Shown here: positions 1-11,140 of the stretch, piece after piece
Position numbering within the stretch: position 1 is the first letter of the stretch
How the letters are laid out: each line of letters starts with the position of its first letter
Assembly (NCBI GenBank): GCA_039707465.1
Contig: CM077643.1
Coordinates: forward strand, 318,375,919 to 318,439,918
DNA: 64,000 nt
Direction of reading: 5' to 3'
Source: Rhabdophis nuchalis
Lineage: Eukaryota; Chordata; Lepidosauria; Squamata; Natricidae
The notes under the pieces: model-generated
What the model was told of the DNA's origin: nothing
Databases searched by the model: none
The model's input: only the letters and a program-made list of their open reading frames with translations
Translations under genes and position numbers: made by a program

Positions 1-450
1 CATGGGAAATATTTTGCTGGATAATGAGGTTTGGGCAGTTTCTGAAACATGACAAAATGTCAGGATGTTGTTCAAATTGTTAAGCACAAGCATAATACTT
101 TTTTGTTTTTGTAGCTGAAGGTAAGTCTTATGTTTTCCAGCTTACGTTTTCCTTGGGAATTAAAGGTAGCATGTACTTCCTCCATTTTTCCTAACAACAA
201 TAAGGCCAATTTGGCAGAGATGAGTGATTGGCACAAAATTGCCTAGTGAATTTCCATGAGTGGGGAGCGACAACTTGGGTTTCCCAAGTTCTAGTCCAGT
301 ATATTAAATACTATGCAACACTTGCTTTGCAATGGCAGGGGCGAAGAGCAGGGGCGAAGAAGTAAGAAAAATGTATATCCATCTAATATGCTCAAAAATG
401 CATCCAGGAATGGACCAAAGTTCTTTGAGGCACCTGTATGTCAGTAACTG

Positions 451-451
<1 letters not shown>

Positions 452-484
<33 letters not shown>

Positions 485-735
485 TTATATGCCGCCCTTC
501 TCCCAAAGGACTTAGGGTGGCATACAACATAAGAAACACATAATACAAAAGTTAAAAAGAGATTAAATAAAGAATCCAATAAGCAATAAGCAATTCATTA
601 ACAATTTACACATTATGATATAAAACAAATTAAATTTGGAGTTAAAATTAATAAGTAATTTTGTTCCGGCTAGGCCAGCTTGAGGACAGGGTTTCAATGT
701 AAGCTCTTTGAGTCAGTCTACTTCTAAGAAAATTC
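452..735 (-). mobile_element. L2-type LINE, 3' end (5'-truncated)
   Basis: Read on the minus strand, this gives GCCTAGCC (the end of the L2 frame, as in AGLA-stop of better copies), an AT-rich 3' UTR, a degenerate GCC-ACC-CTAAGTCC box, GGGCGGCATATAAAT, and a (TCAA)n tail. The tail is the TTGA run at 452-480 on the plus strand. It is diverged from the young copy at 22510-25356, so it belongs to an older subfamily. Confidence 0.75.
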
Positions 736-831
736 ATTTATTCATTAGATATATATGATTACCCCTTTCTCTAAGTGGAACTCTAGGCAACTAACGAAGG
801 TTAAAAAGTGAGGGAATACATCCAACCAAAC

Positions 832-851
832 AAGAAACATATGAAAAATTT
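832..851 (+). repeat. Left target-site duplication of the ORF1-only L1
   Basis: AAGAAACATATGAAAAATT recurs at 2854-2871 as AAGAAACATGTGAAAATT, immediately after the poly(A). This brackets a single target-primed insertion. Confidence 0.8.
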
Positions 852-2853
852 GGCTTCCGGTTCCGGCTCCTGCGGCGACGGGCGAGCCTAGCGCTCGCTC
901 GCCGCTTTGTTTCTTCTTCTGCCCCCCAACGGGGGCGAGACTCCTCTTGTTTGAGGGTCTCCCGTAGGGCCGGCTCGTCGGGGGGCGCCCCCCCCCGCAC
1001 GGCGGTGGAGGAAGTGGCTCCCGGCGTGGCTCAGGTGAGGGAGAACATGCTAGCGGGGGGTTCTCCCTTCGCCTAAGGAAGACGGCGCCATTCACAACAA
1101 TGAGGAGGGCTGATCGGCTCAGTCGGAAGGGCTCCCGAGGCTTCAGCTGCGAGGAGAGAGTGAGTTTTTAAAAAACTTTTTTTTCTGCTCCCAGCCAGGC
1201 TGAACGGACTGGGAGGGGGGTGTTTATTTTTAAAAAAAAAACCCTCGGATTTAAGCGGCACGTTAAAATGGCTTCTCTGCAAAGAGAAAGCGGAAACTTT
1301 CACTCCGGACGGTCTTTAACAAGGGAAAGTGGATTGTGACTTTCTGCAACATTGTTTCTAGGTCTGGCTGAGTTTAAAAAATTCTTTTTTTGCTACTCTC
1401 TCCCTCTGGCTCTGAGATGAGCGGTGGAAGTGGCTTCTCTTTGTCCCTGCCTGACTATTTCAACTAAGGAAAATTTCCAGCGTCTCTTTGAAAGCAGGAC
1501 TCTCTCTGGATTTTTGAAAAAAAATTTCTTTTGATGGATTTGTGATTTCTTTTTTGGAATACCTTCGTTATTACTATTTGCTGATTTGGGAAATTGTGTC
1601 TCTTTTGGTTTCTGAATTGTTTGCAACTTCACAGCCCTGAATTGAACTGAGCTCCTGATCTGCCCCACCAGCCCCACCCGGAAAACGCCATCTTGGTGGC
1701 AGTGACTCTAACTTTTAACCATGGCACAAGAAGCAGCACTTGTAAATTTGGAACAAAGGATGGCTTCTCTTGAAACCTCTATGCAAACTTTGATATCAGA
1801 AATAAAGGCCCAGAGGGCTGAAAATAGTACTTTCAAAAAGGAGCTATTGGATACCCGGAAGCAAGTGTTGGAGAATACACAGAAGAATGAAGAATTGGAA
1901 GGAGGGTTGGAGGGGGCTAAGGGAGAGATTAAAAATGTTTCTAATGAGGTGGGGGAAATAAATGGGCATGTGTCTAGGATAGATATGGAAAGAATGACAT
2001 ATTTTTTGAGATTTCAGAATGTTCTTGAGGAATCTGGTGAATGCCTACCTGATCTTATGAGTACAATTTTAGCAGACTATTTACAAAAACCTAAGGATGA
2101 GATCAGGGGGGACATTGACCTAGCCTATAGAATTAATTCTGCATATGCCAGGATGAATGAAGTGCCTAGAGAGATACATGTGAAATTTGTTAGAAGGTCA
2201 ACCAGAGAGGAAATCCTGAAAGCGCAGAGAGAGAAACCTTTAACTTATCAACGAGAAACGGTCACTATCTTGAAGCAGATCCCTAGAAAAATTAGAGATT
2301 CAAGAAGGAAATTTTCCTTCTTGTCTAAAACCTTGTTTGATCACGGGATTTGGTTCAAGTGGATGACACCTGAAGGGATGCTGGTGTTCTGGGAAGGAGG
2401 AAGAGTGAGGATTAAAACAGTTGCTGAGGCGGAAGCCTTTCTTAAAAAACATTCCTCTGCCCTGGGGGAAGATCCAGGGGGGACGGAGGGGGCCACGGAC
2501 CCGCCCGCGGGGGGCCAGGGAGGAGAGAAAGAAGATACAATAGCCAAAAGACTTAGATCAAAAAAATAACTTTGCCTTGATTTTTCTTGAACAATTTTGT
2601 ATAATATTTCTATCCGGACTCTTTGTAAATGTCTGACAGCATGGAAGGGAGAATTTAGGTAAATGTACTTGCTTTCATCTTGTAGTGGTATGGAAAATGT
2701 TTTCTATGTTAACTTTTTTAATGTGTATTTTGAGGTCTTGGAAGGTCCGACGACTCTGACGTGAATGCTCTCAAAATTTCTTTGTAACCATTACCCTACC
2801 CTGTTAAAAAATGTAAAACCAATAAAACTTTTTCAATATAAAAAAAAAAAAAA
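852..2853 (+). mobile_element. L1-derived element with ORF1 only (HAL1-like), poly(A) tail and TSDs
   Basis: A 2.0-kb insertion that starts with a CpG-rich leader (852-1110 is strikingly GC-rich, rich in GCG/CGC) in a 5' UTR reaching 1720. An intact ORF1 follows, then a short 3' UTR with AATAAA at about 2820 and a run of about 15 A. It is flanked by AAGAAACAT(A)TGAAAAATT at 832-850 and AAGAAACAT(G)TGAAAATT at 2854-2871, a TSD with one substitution and one indel. No endonuclease or reverse transcriptase is present between ORF1 and the poly(A). Mammalian HAL1 elements have this layout. An internally deleted ordinary L1 is the alternative. The clean TSD and open ORF suggest a fairly recent insertion. 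Confidence 0.85.
1721..2569 (+). CDS. L1 ORF1 protein (RNA-binding, coiled coil), intact
   Basis: A 282-codon open frame starting at an ATG in a good context (ACCATGG). In L1 elements ORF1p trimerises and binds its own RNA to form the retrotransposition particle. Residues about 1-90 are rich in Glu, Lys and Leu with heptad spacing (LEQRMASLETSMQTLISEI), a likely coiled coil. Residues about 92-165 look like the RRM domain (MTYFLRFQNVLEES; REIHVKFVRRSTREEIL). Residues about 166-242 look like the C-terminal domain (RRKFSFLSKTLFDHGI, then FKWMTPEGMLVFW). The last 40 residues are a Gly/Pro-rich linker and a basic end (KRLRSKK). Length and order fit vertebrate L1 ORF1. No ORF2 follows. Whether it is expressed cannot be seen. 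Confidence 0.88.
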   Translation: MAQEAALVNLEQRMASLETSMQTLISEIKAQRAENSTFKKELLDTRKQVLENTQKNEELEGGLEGAKGEIKNVSNEVGEINGHVSRIDMERMTYFLRFQNVLEESGECLPDLMSTILADYLQKPKDEIRGDIDLAYRINSAYARMNEVPREIHVKFVRRSTREEILKAQREKPLTYQRETVTILKQIPRKIRDSRRKFSFLSKTLFDHGIWFKWMTPEGMLVFWEGGRVRIKTVAEAEAFLKKHSSALGEDPGGTEGATDPPAGGQGGEKEDTIAKRLRSKK

Positions 2854-2873
2854 AAGAAACATGTGAAAATTTG

Positions 2874-5199
2874 CTGAACAAACCACACAACCAACAATAG
2901 GGTTCCGCTACTCCATTACCCAGGAAAATAGCCAGGTCTTATAAAGCATGATTTATTAAATCAATTGTGGTATAAATTTCAAAAGTGAAAAATAACAATC
3001 CAAGAGAGTCAGGTAAAAAAAAAAAGCCTAATAGAAATCTTATCTGGCTGCCATTTTCCTTGGACCAGTAAGGGCCAAGATAACATCTGTCTCTTAATTT
3101 CTGTTGCTGCCAGAATCCTGACAGACAGATGGTGAGGAGGCAACAATTGCAAGGAAAAAGCAGTGGAATCAAGAGGCTTCAGCACAGCGTTGCTGACCCT
3201 CAGTCACTCCCCGTTTTAAAATTGGCACATGATTGGCATCAGGTTCCTTATGACTGCAGTGTGTTAGATGTGTTCATTTAATAGTTAGCTTGGAATCATT
3301 TACAAAGTTGACATACAAATCATTATATTTGATTAATATATTGTTTTATAGGTCTTAACGCAAATAGTATATGAAGACCGTTTTATATGGGTCGGTGTCA
3401 CCGAATTTTCAACAAAAAGTGCAGCCGGATCTGGCAAGTGAAATGCAGCAGGTTCAGGAGTGACTTTGGTGCTGTCACTTTTTGAAGTTTTAAGGACGGC
3501 AGATGCTCTGAATATAACACACTTGGTCTTAAGGGAGAAGAATAGATAGCATCAGAACAACGTGTAACAGATGCACATTGGTGAGACATTTACCATTTGC
3601 TTCAGAGGGTAGTCATTCATGTCTTATTTTCAAGGTTGCAAAACTCTTCTAGGAAAAGTAAATGAAAGACAAAGCAGAACATCAGAGAGGATAACTATGA
3701 GGTTCATGGTCATGATCTTCTCCAATACTAAACAGGTCCTGAACTATCCAAATCTTCTAGAGGGGAAAAAAGAACAGCTCAAGAATCAAACAGAAGATTA
3801 AAAGAATGGAGAGGCATCCTTGTCTGGTGCCATGCTATAACTTGCTAGACTTCGTAACAAATCCATTCTAGCCGCTGGAGGAAGATAGCAGAATAATCCA
3901 ATGAACAAAAACACAGTGGGAACCTTAGAATACTCTTCATATCAAAGGGCTCTTCATTGTCCAATGGAATTAGAACCACTGATTCTAATTTATTTGATGT
4001 TCTGACATCAATCATATAAATCATTAGGCAGATATTGTCAGATCCCTGTCTATTTCTTTTTCATCCATCCAGAGGGAGATGAGTGAATATAGATGGTATT
4101 ACATCCTGTATCCTCCTGGCTAAAGTTGCAGTTAATATTTTAGTACCCACATTAAACAAAGATATTGTTCTATAGAAATAATAACAGAATTGTATCTTTG
4201 GTTTACTTTCAAAATAAAATGGACTCCTCATAAGATGCCTTATATCTGATATGTTCACTAGAAGGTATGTTCACCAGAAGGCATATTAGCATAAAAAACT
4301 AAGATTCAGCCTTGCTGAAATCCATGCAGTCTACCACTCTCTTCTGACTCTAGCCAGGCAGATCCAACGGGTAAGCCACCAGCAGAAAACAAAGCCAGCA
4401 TTGATTGGTTTACTACCTCTTGGATTAATAGTTAATGATAGCCATACCCTCATCCATTGTTTCATCTCAAGGGCTAATTCCAGATGGAATTTCTATTTGT
4501 AAACAAATATGGAGCTAGATTTTAACCTGCTTGATAAAGTTCCATTGGAGTTATCACATCTAGCAGTCACTAGTTGAATTTTCCAGTTTGAATTCCTACC
4601 AACAGATTGACATACCTGGCATAAGCATATTTATCTATTTATTGCATTTTTACCCGCCTTTCCTTTTTGTTTGCAACTGGATTTACTTTTAAGCTTCCAA
4701 TGTAGAGGCTCCCTTTTATCTCTTACCATCAATTTCACCTCCTAATTATTTCTGTTCAGCATAATAGTACGTAGACAAAATGCCTTTTCCACTTATTCCA
4801 TAGAAGCATTTGTAGCTACCAAGAAAACTGTGCCAGCAGTCTCTTCACAGAAATGATTATATCTTAGTCACAGACCAAGCATTGGTGTACCATGTGCTGC
4901 TTGTGACTGTACACCTGTCTTCTACCCTCTCCTACCTAAATTGTTTTAAAAGATGGGAAGCATTCTGCAACACAAGTATATGTTTTAGGATCATTTAAAA
5001 AAAATATATCTAATATTTCCTTTGGCTTTATAGAGAACCTATAGACATTTGTGGAGAATAAATATGATTGTGTGACTGCAACCTACAGTTTTGTTCAAAG
5101 ATATGCTTCTTTGTAGCTTTAAAGAAGGTAAAGATAAGCCAGGTGCCCTTTCCTGGTGAATAGGCAAAATCTATCACGGTATCTGTGATAGATATTTTG
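2874..5199. other. Intron stretch without recognised features
   Basis: AT-rich single-copy-looking sequence. A short motif near 4625-4670 (TTTATTGCATTTTTACCC, then GCC-TTTCC) resembles a worn SINE or LINE tail on the minus strand, but it is too short to classify. Short open frames here have no recognisable domains. Confidence 0.5.
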
Positions 5200-5636
5200 A
5201 AGAGAAGAGCAACAAAGGGGACTGGAGACTAAAACATAGGAAGAACGGTTGCAGGAACTAGGAATATCTAGTTATAATAATATTTGATGAAAAGAAGGAC
5301 TAGGGGTGACATGATAGCAGTGTTCCAATATCTCAGGGGTTGCCACAAAGAAGAGGAAGTCAAGCTATTCTCCAAAGCACCTGAGGGTAGGACAAGAAGC
5401 AATGGGTGGAAACAAATCAAAGAGAGAAGCAACTATGAACTAAGGAGAAATTTCCTGACATTTAGAACAATTAGTCAGTAGAACAACTTGCATCCAGGAG
5501 TTGTGAATGCTCCAACACTGGAAGTTTTTAAGAAGATGTTAGATAACTATTTGTCTGAAGTGGTGTAGGGTTTCCTGCCTAAACAGGGGACTAGAAGACC
5601 TCCAAAGTCCCTTCCAACTCTTCTATTCTATTCTAT
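5200..5636 (+). mobile_element. CR1 LINE, 3' end
   Basis: A non-coding CR1 tail. It contains GCAGTGTTCCAATATCTC, CTCAGGGGTTGCCAC, GAAATTTCCTGACA, TTGTGAATGCTCCAACAC and TGGTGTAGGGTTTCCTGC in order, and ends CCTTCCAACTC plus (TTCTA)n. The order and the pentanucleotide tail are those of the CR1 3' region in birds and squamates. It is strongly 5' truncated. Confidence 0.9.
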
Positions 5637-6684
5637 CTTTGCAAAATCCTAGAGGTTTCCATAGGATCCCAAAGTTTACTTTTCTCTGCTAAAGGGGAAT
5701 CAATTTCTCCTGAAAAGAATTCTTTGGAACCTTTTTAGGTATTTTTGTAAGTGATACGCTTTAGCAAAAATACATTACAAGGATCATTAACAACATACAG
5801 GGGAAAACAATGCGTCCTAATGAAAAGTAGATCTATAACAATGTAAGGTTTTCTTTTCACTTTTATAATAGCATATTCTTTCTTAATCTTTGTCAGGGCT
5901 TGTAGAGACTATTTCAAGGTAAAACCTTGGAAAGCAGGATTCCTTTTTGGGTCTTTTAAGCTTCAGTTTTTATATACTTCTTTTTTCCCTCCATTCTACT
6001 GCTAGAATTGACAAACATATGGTTGGAGGGAAAACTGTGACTAAGTGAAAGACTTACAATCACAACAGTCTGCAGCTGAAAAAAATGAACATATTTTCAT
6101 GGGCTTTGTTTTAGGTCAAGCCTAGTCACCACAACATTTCATATATTTGTGTACAATATGTTCATTTGAAAGATAAACTGGTTCACTCTTGCAGCTTGAC
6201 TACAGCTATTTATACAATAAGACTTGAGTTATTCAACACTTCAAAATAAATGGATCCTTCCCAATTTCTAATGTATTATGACAACACGTTCCCTTTCTTT
6301 CTCACCATTTTAACTATTAAAGGAAATCTCTCTGTTCTGTCAGCTTTGTGGACCAACTTCAGGAAAAGACAGTCACAGCAGATGTCACTGTGGTTAAAAA
6401 AGGACACAGCAACTTTTCTCTGGTGGCAGTGGAAATGATTTTTTTTTTCAGAAAAAGTAATATCTGTACCATCTGATACACACTTTCTCAGCAAAAAGTA
6501 TATGTGTTGCCACCCACGTGATGTAAGACAATACTTTGATTTTTAATGTTTATTTTTCCCTTTAAAAAGAAGTAAAATGAGAATGATGATTACTAACAAA
6601 AAATTGTTAATGTTTCTTTCTTTCTTTTTTTTTAGAAATGCTGGTTTTATTATTCTTTGATCACTATTGTGTGCTTCCTTTAAC
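5637..6684. other. Intron stretch without recognised features
   Basis: AT-rich sequence between two CR1 ends. I recognise no repeat family, exon or RNA gene here. Confidence 0.5.
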
Positions 6685-7178
6685 ATTACTGCATCCAGTT
6701 CTAGTCATCATGATGTAAAAAAGATGTTGAGACTTCGGAAAGAGTGCAGAGAAGAGCCACAAAGATGATTAGGGACCTGGAGGCTAAAACATATGAAGAA
6801 TGGTTACAGGAACTGGGTATGTCTACTTTAATGAAAAGAAGTGTTCCAATATCTCAGGGGTTGCCACAAAGAAGAGGCAACTAATCAAGGAGAGAAGCAA
6901 CTTAGAACTAAGGAAAAATTTCCTGACAGTTAGAACAATTTAGAACAAGTCCCTGTGGGGAGAGGGTGCGGTTTTATAAATATTAAATATTATTTATTAT
7001 TATTATTATTATTAATTAATCAGTGGAACAACTTGCCTCCAGAAGTTGTGAATGCTCTAACGCTGGAAGTTTTTAAGAAGATTTTGGATAACCAATTGTC
7101 TGAAATGGCCTAAGCAGGCGGTTGGACTAGAAGACCTCCAGGATACCTTCCAACTTTGTTATTCCATTCTATTTACTA
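6685..7178 (+). mobile_element. CR1 LINE, 3' end, interrupted by a minimal L2 tail
   Basis: Begins CTGCATCCAGTTCTAGTC and GAAAGAGTGCAGAGAAGAGC, farther 5' than the other CR1 copies here, and ends at CCATTCTATT. The segment between AATGAAAAGAAG and GTGTTCCAATATC lacks part of the consensus seen at 5270-5320, a small deletion. About 75 bp of foreign sequence sits at 6941-7016. Confidence 0.88.
6941..7016 (+). mobile_element. Very short L2 3'-end insertion inside CR1
   Basis: GTCCCTGTGGGGAGAGGGT, then GCGGTTTTATAAAT and an (ATT)n tail interrupt the CR1 between ACAATT and AATCAGTGG, which are adjacent in the other CR1 copies. The inserted box matches the terminal L2 hairpin (GAGTCC...GGGAGAGGGCGG-TATAAAT). 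It appears to be an L2 insertion truncated to its last 70 bp. Confidence 0.65.
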
Positions 7179-8549
7179 GGTATTTATTAAGTATTTATCT
7201 TAGTCGTAGTCCTTTGCCAGTTCATTTCATAATCTCTTTTCCTATTGGCATGACTCAACTGTCTTGAGATTATATTCTAATTCCAAACTAGAAAAAGTAA
7301 TTTGTTCAAGTGAAGGTGACTTATTAATTTTCAGGAAAGATTGAGACTATAGTGTAAGGGCTAAGGTTGCCTTTTTGACACATGTTCTATTAACGTGAAT
7401 ACATTTTTAAGATAGCTCTGTTTTATAAAGAAACTCATATGCAACTATTATATTGACTATTCTTATTACAGGTAGTCCTTAATTTACAATCATAGTTGAA
7501 CCTGTAATTATGGTCATAAGTCATGGCAGTTGTTAAGTGGATCACCACATGACTGCCAAGTTTCATGACTGTTCTTGAGTATGATTATTCTACCTATACT
7601 TAGTTTAAATTGTCTGTTTTTATTTGTTTTGGCCCTGTTTATCTTCATAGAAACTTTGTATCCACAACTGGGGTGAACTCTCATTGTCAGACACCACTTT
7701 CTTTGTGTCTGAATTTCTAACTCTAAAAATGAAAAAAAAAATCATATCCTTCTTTTCAAGGATGCATGCTGTTTACTTTTTAAATTTGTTGTTTACTTTT
7801 CCTGGAAGTATGGAACTCCAAGCCCAGAGAATGTTAAAACATGTCAGAAATCCATTTCACTGTCCCCACATGGTTTATGGGGGCAAATAAAATAAAAGAG
7901 AGAGATACTTGCCGGCACTGTCTCATTGAAGTGGAACTTTTGTTTCAAGATCAAGATCAAGACAACAATTACATAAGAACTTAGTGCCATTTCCTTTGTA
8001 AAACTGTAAAGCAGTAATATATTGATTGCCAGTTTTAAAATGAAGGTAGACAAGATTTTCATAGTCCAAAGCTATCTCAAAAATAGTCCTAAATGAAACT
8101 GGTATTTATCTTTGCATTAATTAAGAAAATATTGGATGATTGGTTTATCTGTAGAAATATGATCTGTTAAACTGCCCAAAAAAGAAAAATATTATTACAT
8201 TAATATTATATTCAAAGTGCATGGCAAAGAATAAGCTTGACCTTGTCATAGTTAGATATTACTAGATCCAATGAAATCTCAGTTAATAGATTGTCTGCTG
8301 TTCATGAACATCCATTGAAAACAAAAGTATGTCATTGCAAGAACAAACATCATTTGTGTAATGACATGAAAACAATACAAATTACATCATCTACATCACT
8401 TTATGTCAATTATGACAGTGACATTATTACACAAATATGACAAACAATGTGTAATTTATGTCATTTGTGCAATTATGGAAACTGACTAATTTGTATCGTT
8501 CTATAAATTACCAGGAAGATTAAGCATGGACTGAAAATGAATTTTGGGA
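7179..8549. other. Intron stretch, mostly without features
   Basis: AT-rich. Apart from the Tigger-like fragment at 7470-7575, no element, exon or RNA gene is recognised. Confidence 0.5.
7470..7575 (+). mobile_element. Tigger/mariner-type MITE, 5' fragment
   Basis: TACAGGTAGTCCTTAATTTA followed by CATAAGTCATGGCAGTTG and TTGTTAAGTGGATCACC matches the left part of the copies at 44449-44812 and 48792-49129. The rest of the element is missing. Confidence 0.6.
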
Positions 8550-8821
8550 GTAGGAAGCAGAGCACTCTCATGGTCGTCCTCTTTTCTTCCAATCAGATGA
8601 CAAGCTGTGAAAAATCAAGCCCAAAGGCCTCTGGTTTGTCGGGAGCCACAAAACACCAAGACTCAGGGCTCCTTCAGTTTAGGATTTGCAAGAAATCATG
8701 GAGTGAGGACATCTATCAACATAGGTTTAGGCACCATCTGCTTACAGATGATACTCAGTTCTGTAGCTTGACCCCTGTTAAATCAAGAGATACTGCCAAA
8801 TTCTTGTCCTAGTGCCTAGAG

Positions 8822-9048
8822 CAGGGGTAGTCAACCTTTTTATATTTACCGCCCACTTTTGTATCTCTGTTAGTAGTAAAATTTTCTAACTGCCCACCGG
8901 TTCCACAGTAATTGTGATTTATAAAGTAGGGAAGTCAATTAAAATTTAAAAAAGGAAAGTGCTTCAGTATCAGACAAAACCCCTACCGCCCACCATGAAA
9001 GCTGGAACACCCGCTAGTGGGCAGCAGGGACCAGGTTGACTACCACTG
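8822..9048. mobile_element. Non-autonomous hAT transposon (family D)
   Basis: Ends CAGGGGTAGTCAACC and GGTTGACTACCACTG form terminal inverted repeats. The 8-bp duplication is GCCTAGAG on the left and GCTTAGAG on the right, one mismatch. Internal arms CCGCCCACTTTTGTA and ACCGCCCACCATGAAAG resemble Charlie-type MITEs. No transposase. Confidence 0.88.
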
Positions 9049-9456
9049 GCTTAGAGCTTGATGACTCTGGAAAAATGAGCATGTTTAGCCTCAATCCTGA
9101 CAAGAGCAGCTGTAGCTTCTTCTCTCTTCTGGTGCTGGGAATTGTTTATTGTTGCTTCTAAATAGGGCTGTGCATCCCTAGAACGAACTAACACACAATT
9201 TGATAGTCTTTCTAGAATCACAGCTCCCAGGCAAAGAGCAAATTTGGATAGATGTTATCTTGTCTGCCAATTACATAATTTCCTGAACTAGGCTTCCTTT
9301 CTCATAAATGCTCACACTTTAGTCATTTTGTATATGGACTACTACAATATATGAAGCTACCTTTGAAAACTACTCAGAACCTACTGCAGATCAAGAATGC
9401 AGTTGAATGAGCCATTTATGGTGTATGCCCACGTAACATCTCTGCTATGCAAGTTC

Positions 9457-10018
9457 TGTTCTGACCCAGCTTCTTTAGAAAGCAAGGAGCAAAATCTTGG
9501 TCCCGACAAAACCTCTTTTATTTACATGACTGTGAATTCCTTTCATTCACAGTCAGAAAGGCTTTAGCAAACAGTCTTTCAGAGGAATTTTTGTCCACAT
9601 GCGCCTTATCTCATTTAGAGCACTGCCAGATAACTAATTTCCAAACACAGGGCAAAGCAAAACTTGGCACAGAGTCACTTCTAATCACAAACAGAACTTT
9701 CCAGACTGAATGAATGAATTGTTTCCCGCAAAAGCCCACTTCCTGTTCATCCCCCTTCCCACAGGAATATGGGAGGGGCCAATCACTCCAAGGTCTGGCT
9801 TTGCTTTCTTAGTTGTTCTTGTCTTCTGGTAGCTCTGTGCATGTGCACACTGGGAACAGGTTCAGCTGTTCTTCTACCTCAGTGCTGTCTAACTCCCTTT
9901 CCACCTCTGACACAAAGTCCTTGTCTGACCTTTCCTCAACCTGCAGGACTGGCCCATGTTCCCCCCCCAACCTCCTCGCTGGCTGCCAGCGGACCACATG
10001 TTCTGTTGGCTACCAGCA
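9457..10018 (-). mobile_element. Probable solo LTR, nested in the old L2
   Basis: Read on the minus strand, 562 bp beginning TGCTGGTAGCC and ending GGGTCAGAACA, so TG...CA ends. AATAAAAGAGG near the 3' side could be the polyadenylation signal. Flanks AGTTC (9452-9456) and AGTGC (10019-10023) are a possible 5-bp duplication with one mismatch. The boundaries are supported because L2 coding sequence resumes right after it (VQFMLIVTYEAFYG). No internal retroviral genes are seen. It could be ERV or Ty3-type. Confidence 0.6.
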
Positions 10019-10420
10019 AGTGCAATTCATGTTAATTGTCACCTATGAAGCTTTTTATGGCATAAAGAATGCTTCTGTCAAGTGATCTGCCTTTCACCCA
10101 TTATTTCTTTCCGTCCCATAAAGTCTGACAGAGTGAATTCTGAGTCCCATTTGTCCAGCGTGACATCTAATGGGGCCTAGGAAGGGTGCCTTTTTGTAAT
10201 GGCATCTGACTTCTGAAATACGTAGCATTCCCTTGAGAGAGCTTGAGAGAGCCCCAACATTGCTATCTATTACATGAGCATCTGACTTTTCTCCCCAGGC
10301 TATTAGCTAAGTTGGGAAGTGGGTACACCTGGATTGAATTATGTTTGCATGTTAATGGAGAATATTTGTTACTCCCCCTGCAACTTTTATTAATTTATTA
10401 ATGTTCAAGTTTATATTATA

Positions 10421-11140
10421 GCAGTGTTCCAATATCTCAGGGGTTGCCATAAAGAAGAAGGAGTCAAGCTATTCTTCAAAGCACCTGAGGGTAGGACAAG
10501 AAGCAATGGGTGGAAACTAATCAAGAAGCAACCTAGAACTAAGGAGAAATTTCCTGACAGTTAAAACAATTAATCAGTGGAACAATTTGCCTCCAGAAGT
10601 TGTGAATGCTCCAACACTGGAAGTTTTTAAGAAGATATCAGATAATAATAATAATAATCATCATCATCATCATGATCATCTTTATTGTCATTGTAATAAG
10701 ATTGTAATAAAATTACAATGAAATTGGTTCGAGCGCTGTGCCAACATTTGCATCAGGTGGAATACAGACAGCAGTGACAGCCATAACAGGAATCTCTCCA
10801 GGCAAACAAAATGGCCAACAAATGACAGTTGAGAACCCTACGTCTGCAGAACAGTGTGTATAAGCAACCCCACTGTCAGTACACCAGTTATTATGTGTGT
10901 AAAATTCCAATCTGTTTGGCATTTTAGGAGTTGGTGGAAGAGGAGCACGTCTCTTTTCCTTTTTTATTTCTTGTTGCAATGAACTTTGAGGAATCGCACT
11001 TGGCATTTTTTCTTCTTCTCTGTCAGCTTTTCCAACAGAAAAGGATAACCATTTGTCTGAAGTGGTGTAGGGTTTCCTGCCTAAGCAGGGGATTGAACTA
11101 GAAGACCTTCAAGGTCCCTTTCAACTCTATTATTCTATAT
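10421..11140 (+). mobile_element. CR1 LINE 3' end, nested in the old L2 3' UTR and split by a chimeric retroposon
   Basis: GCAGTGTTCCAATATCTC through GAAGTTTTTAAGAAGAT (to 10644), then the insertion, then GGATAACCATTTGTCTGA through TATTATTCTATAT. The two halves join at the GATA of the consensus. L2 sequence lies on both sides. Confidence 0.85.
10645..11043 (-). mobile_element. Chimeric retroposon, copy A: COBL-like segment + LINE endonuclease fragment + LINE tail
   Basis: Inserted in CR1 with GATA at both borders (10641-10644, 11044-11047). Read on the minus strand: CCTTTTCTGTTGGAAAAG, an ATG at 11006, a 97-codon open frame to 10713, a short 3' segment, then AATGACAATAAAG and a trinucleotide tail. 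The frame starts MPSAIPQSSLQQEIKK then EKRRAPLPPTPKMPNR, a KRAP-like motif of cordon-bleu proteins. It passes directly into YTHNNWCTDSGVAYTHCS, ICWPFCLPGEIPVMAV and TAVCIPPDANVGTAL, which resembles the endonuclease domain of Jockey/CR1-superfamily LINEs (Rex1-like). Copy B at 11440-12310 shares both parts. Compared with B, copy A is 5' truncated and has a different junction. Naming of COBL and Rex1 is from remembered motifs. Confidence 0.7.

Noticed and set aside
9769..10085. Ser/Pro-rich open frames of about 90 codons
   Set aside because: They lie in the solo LTR; their last part is old L2 sequence.
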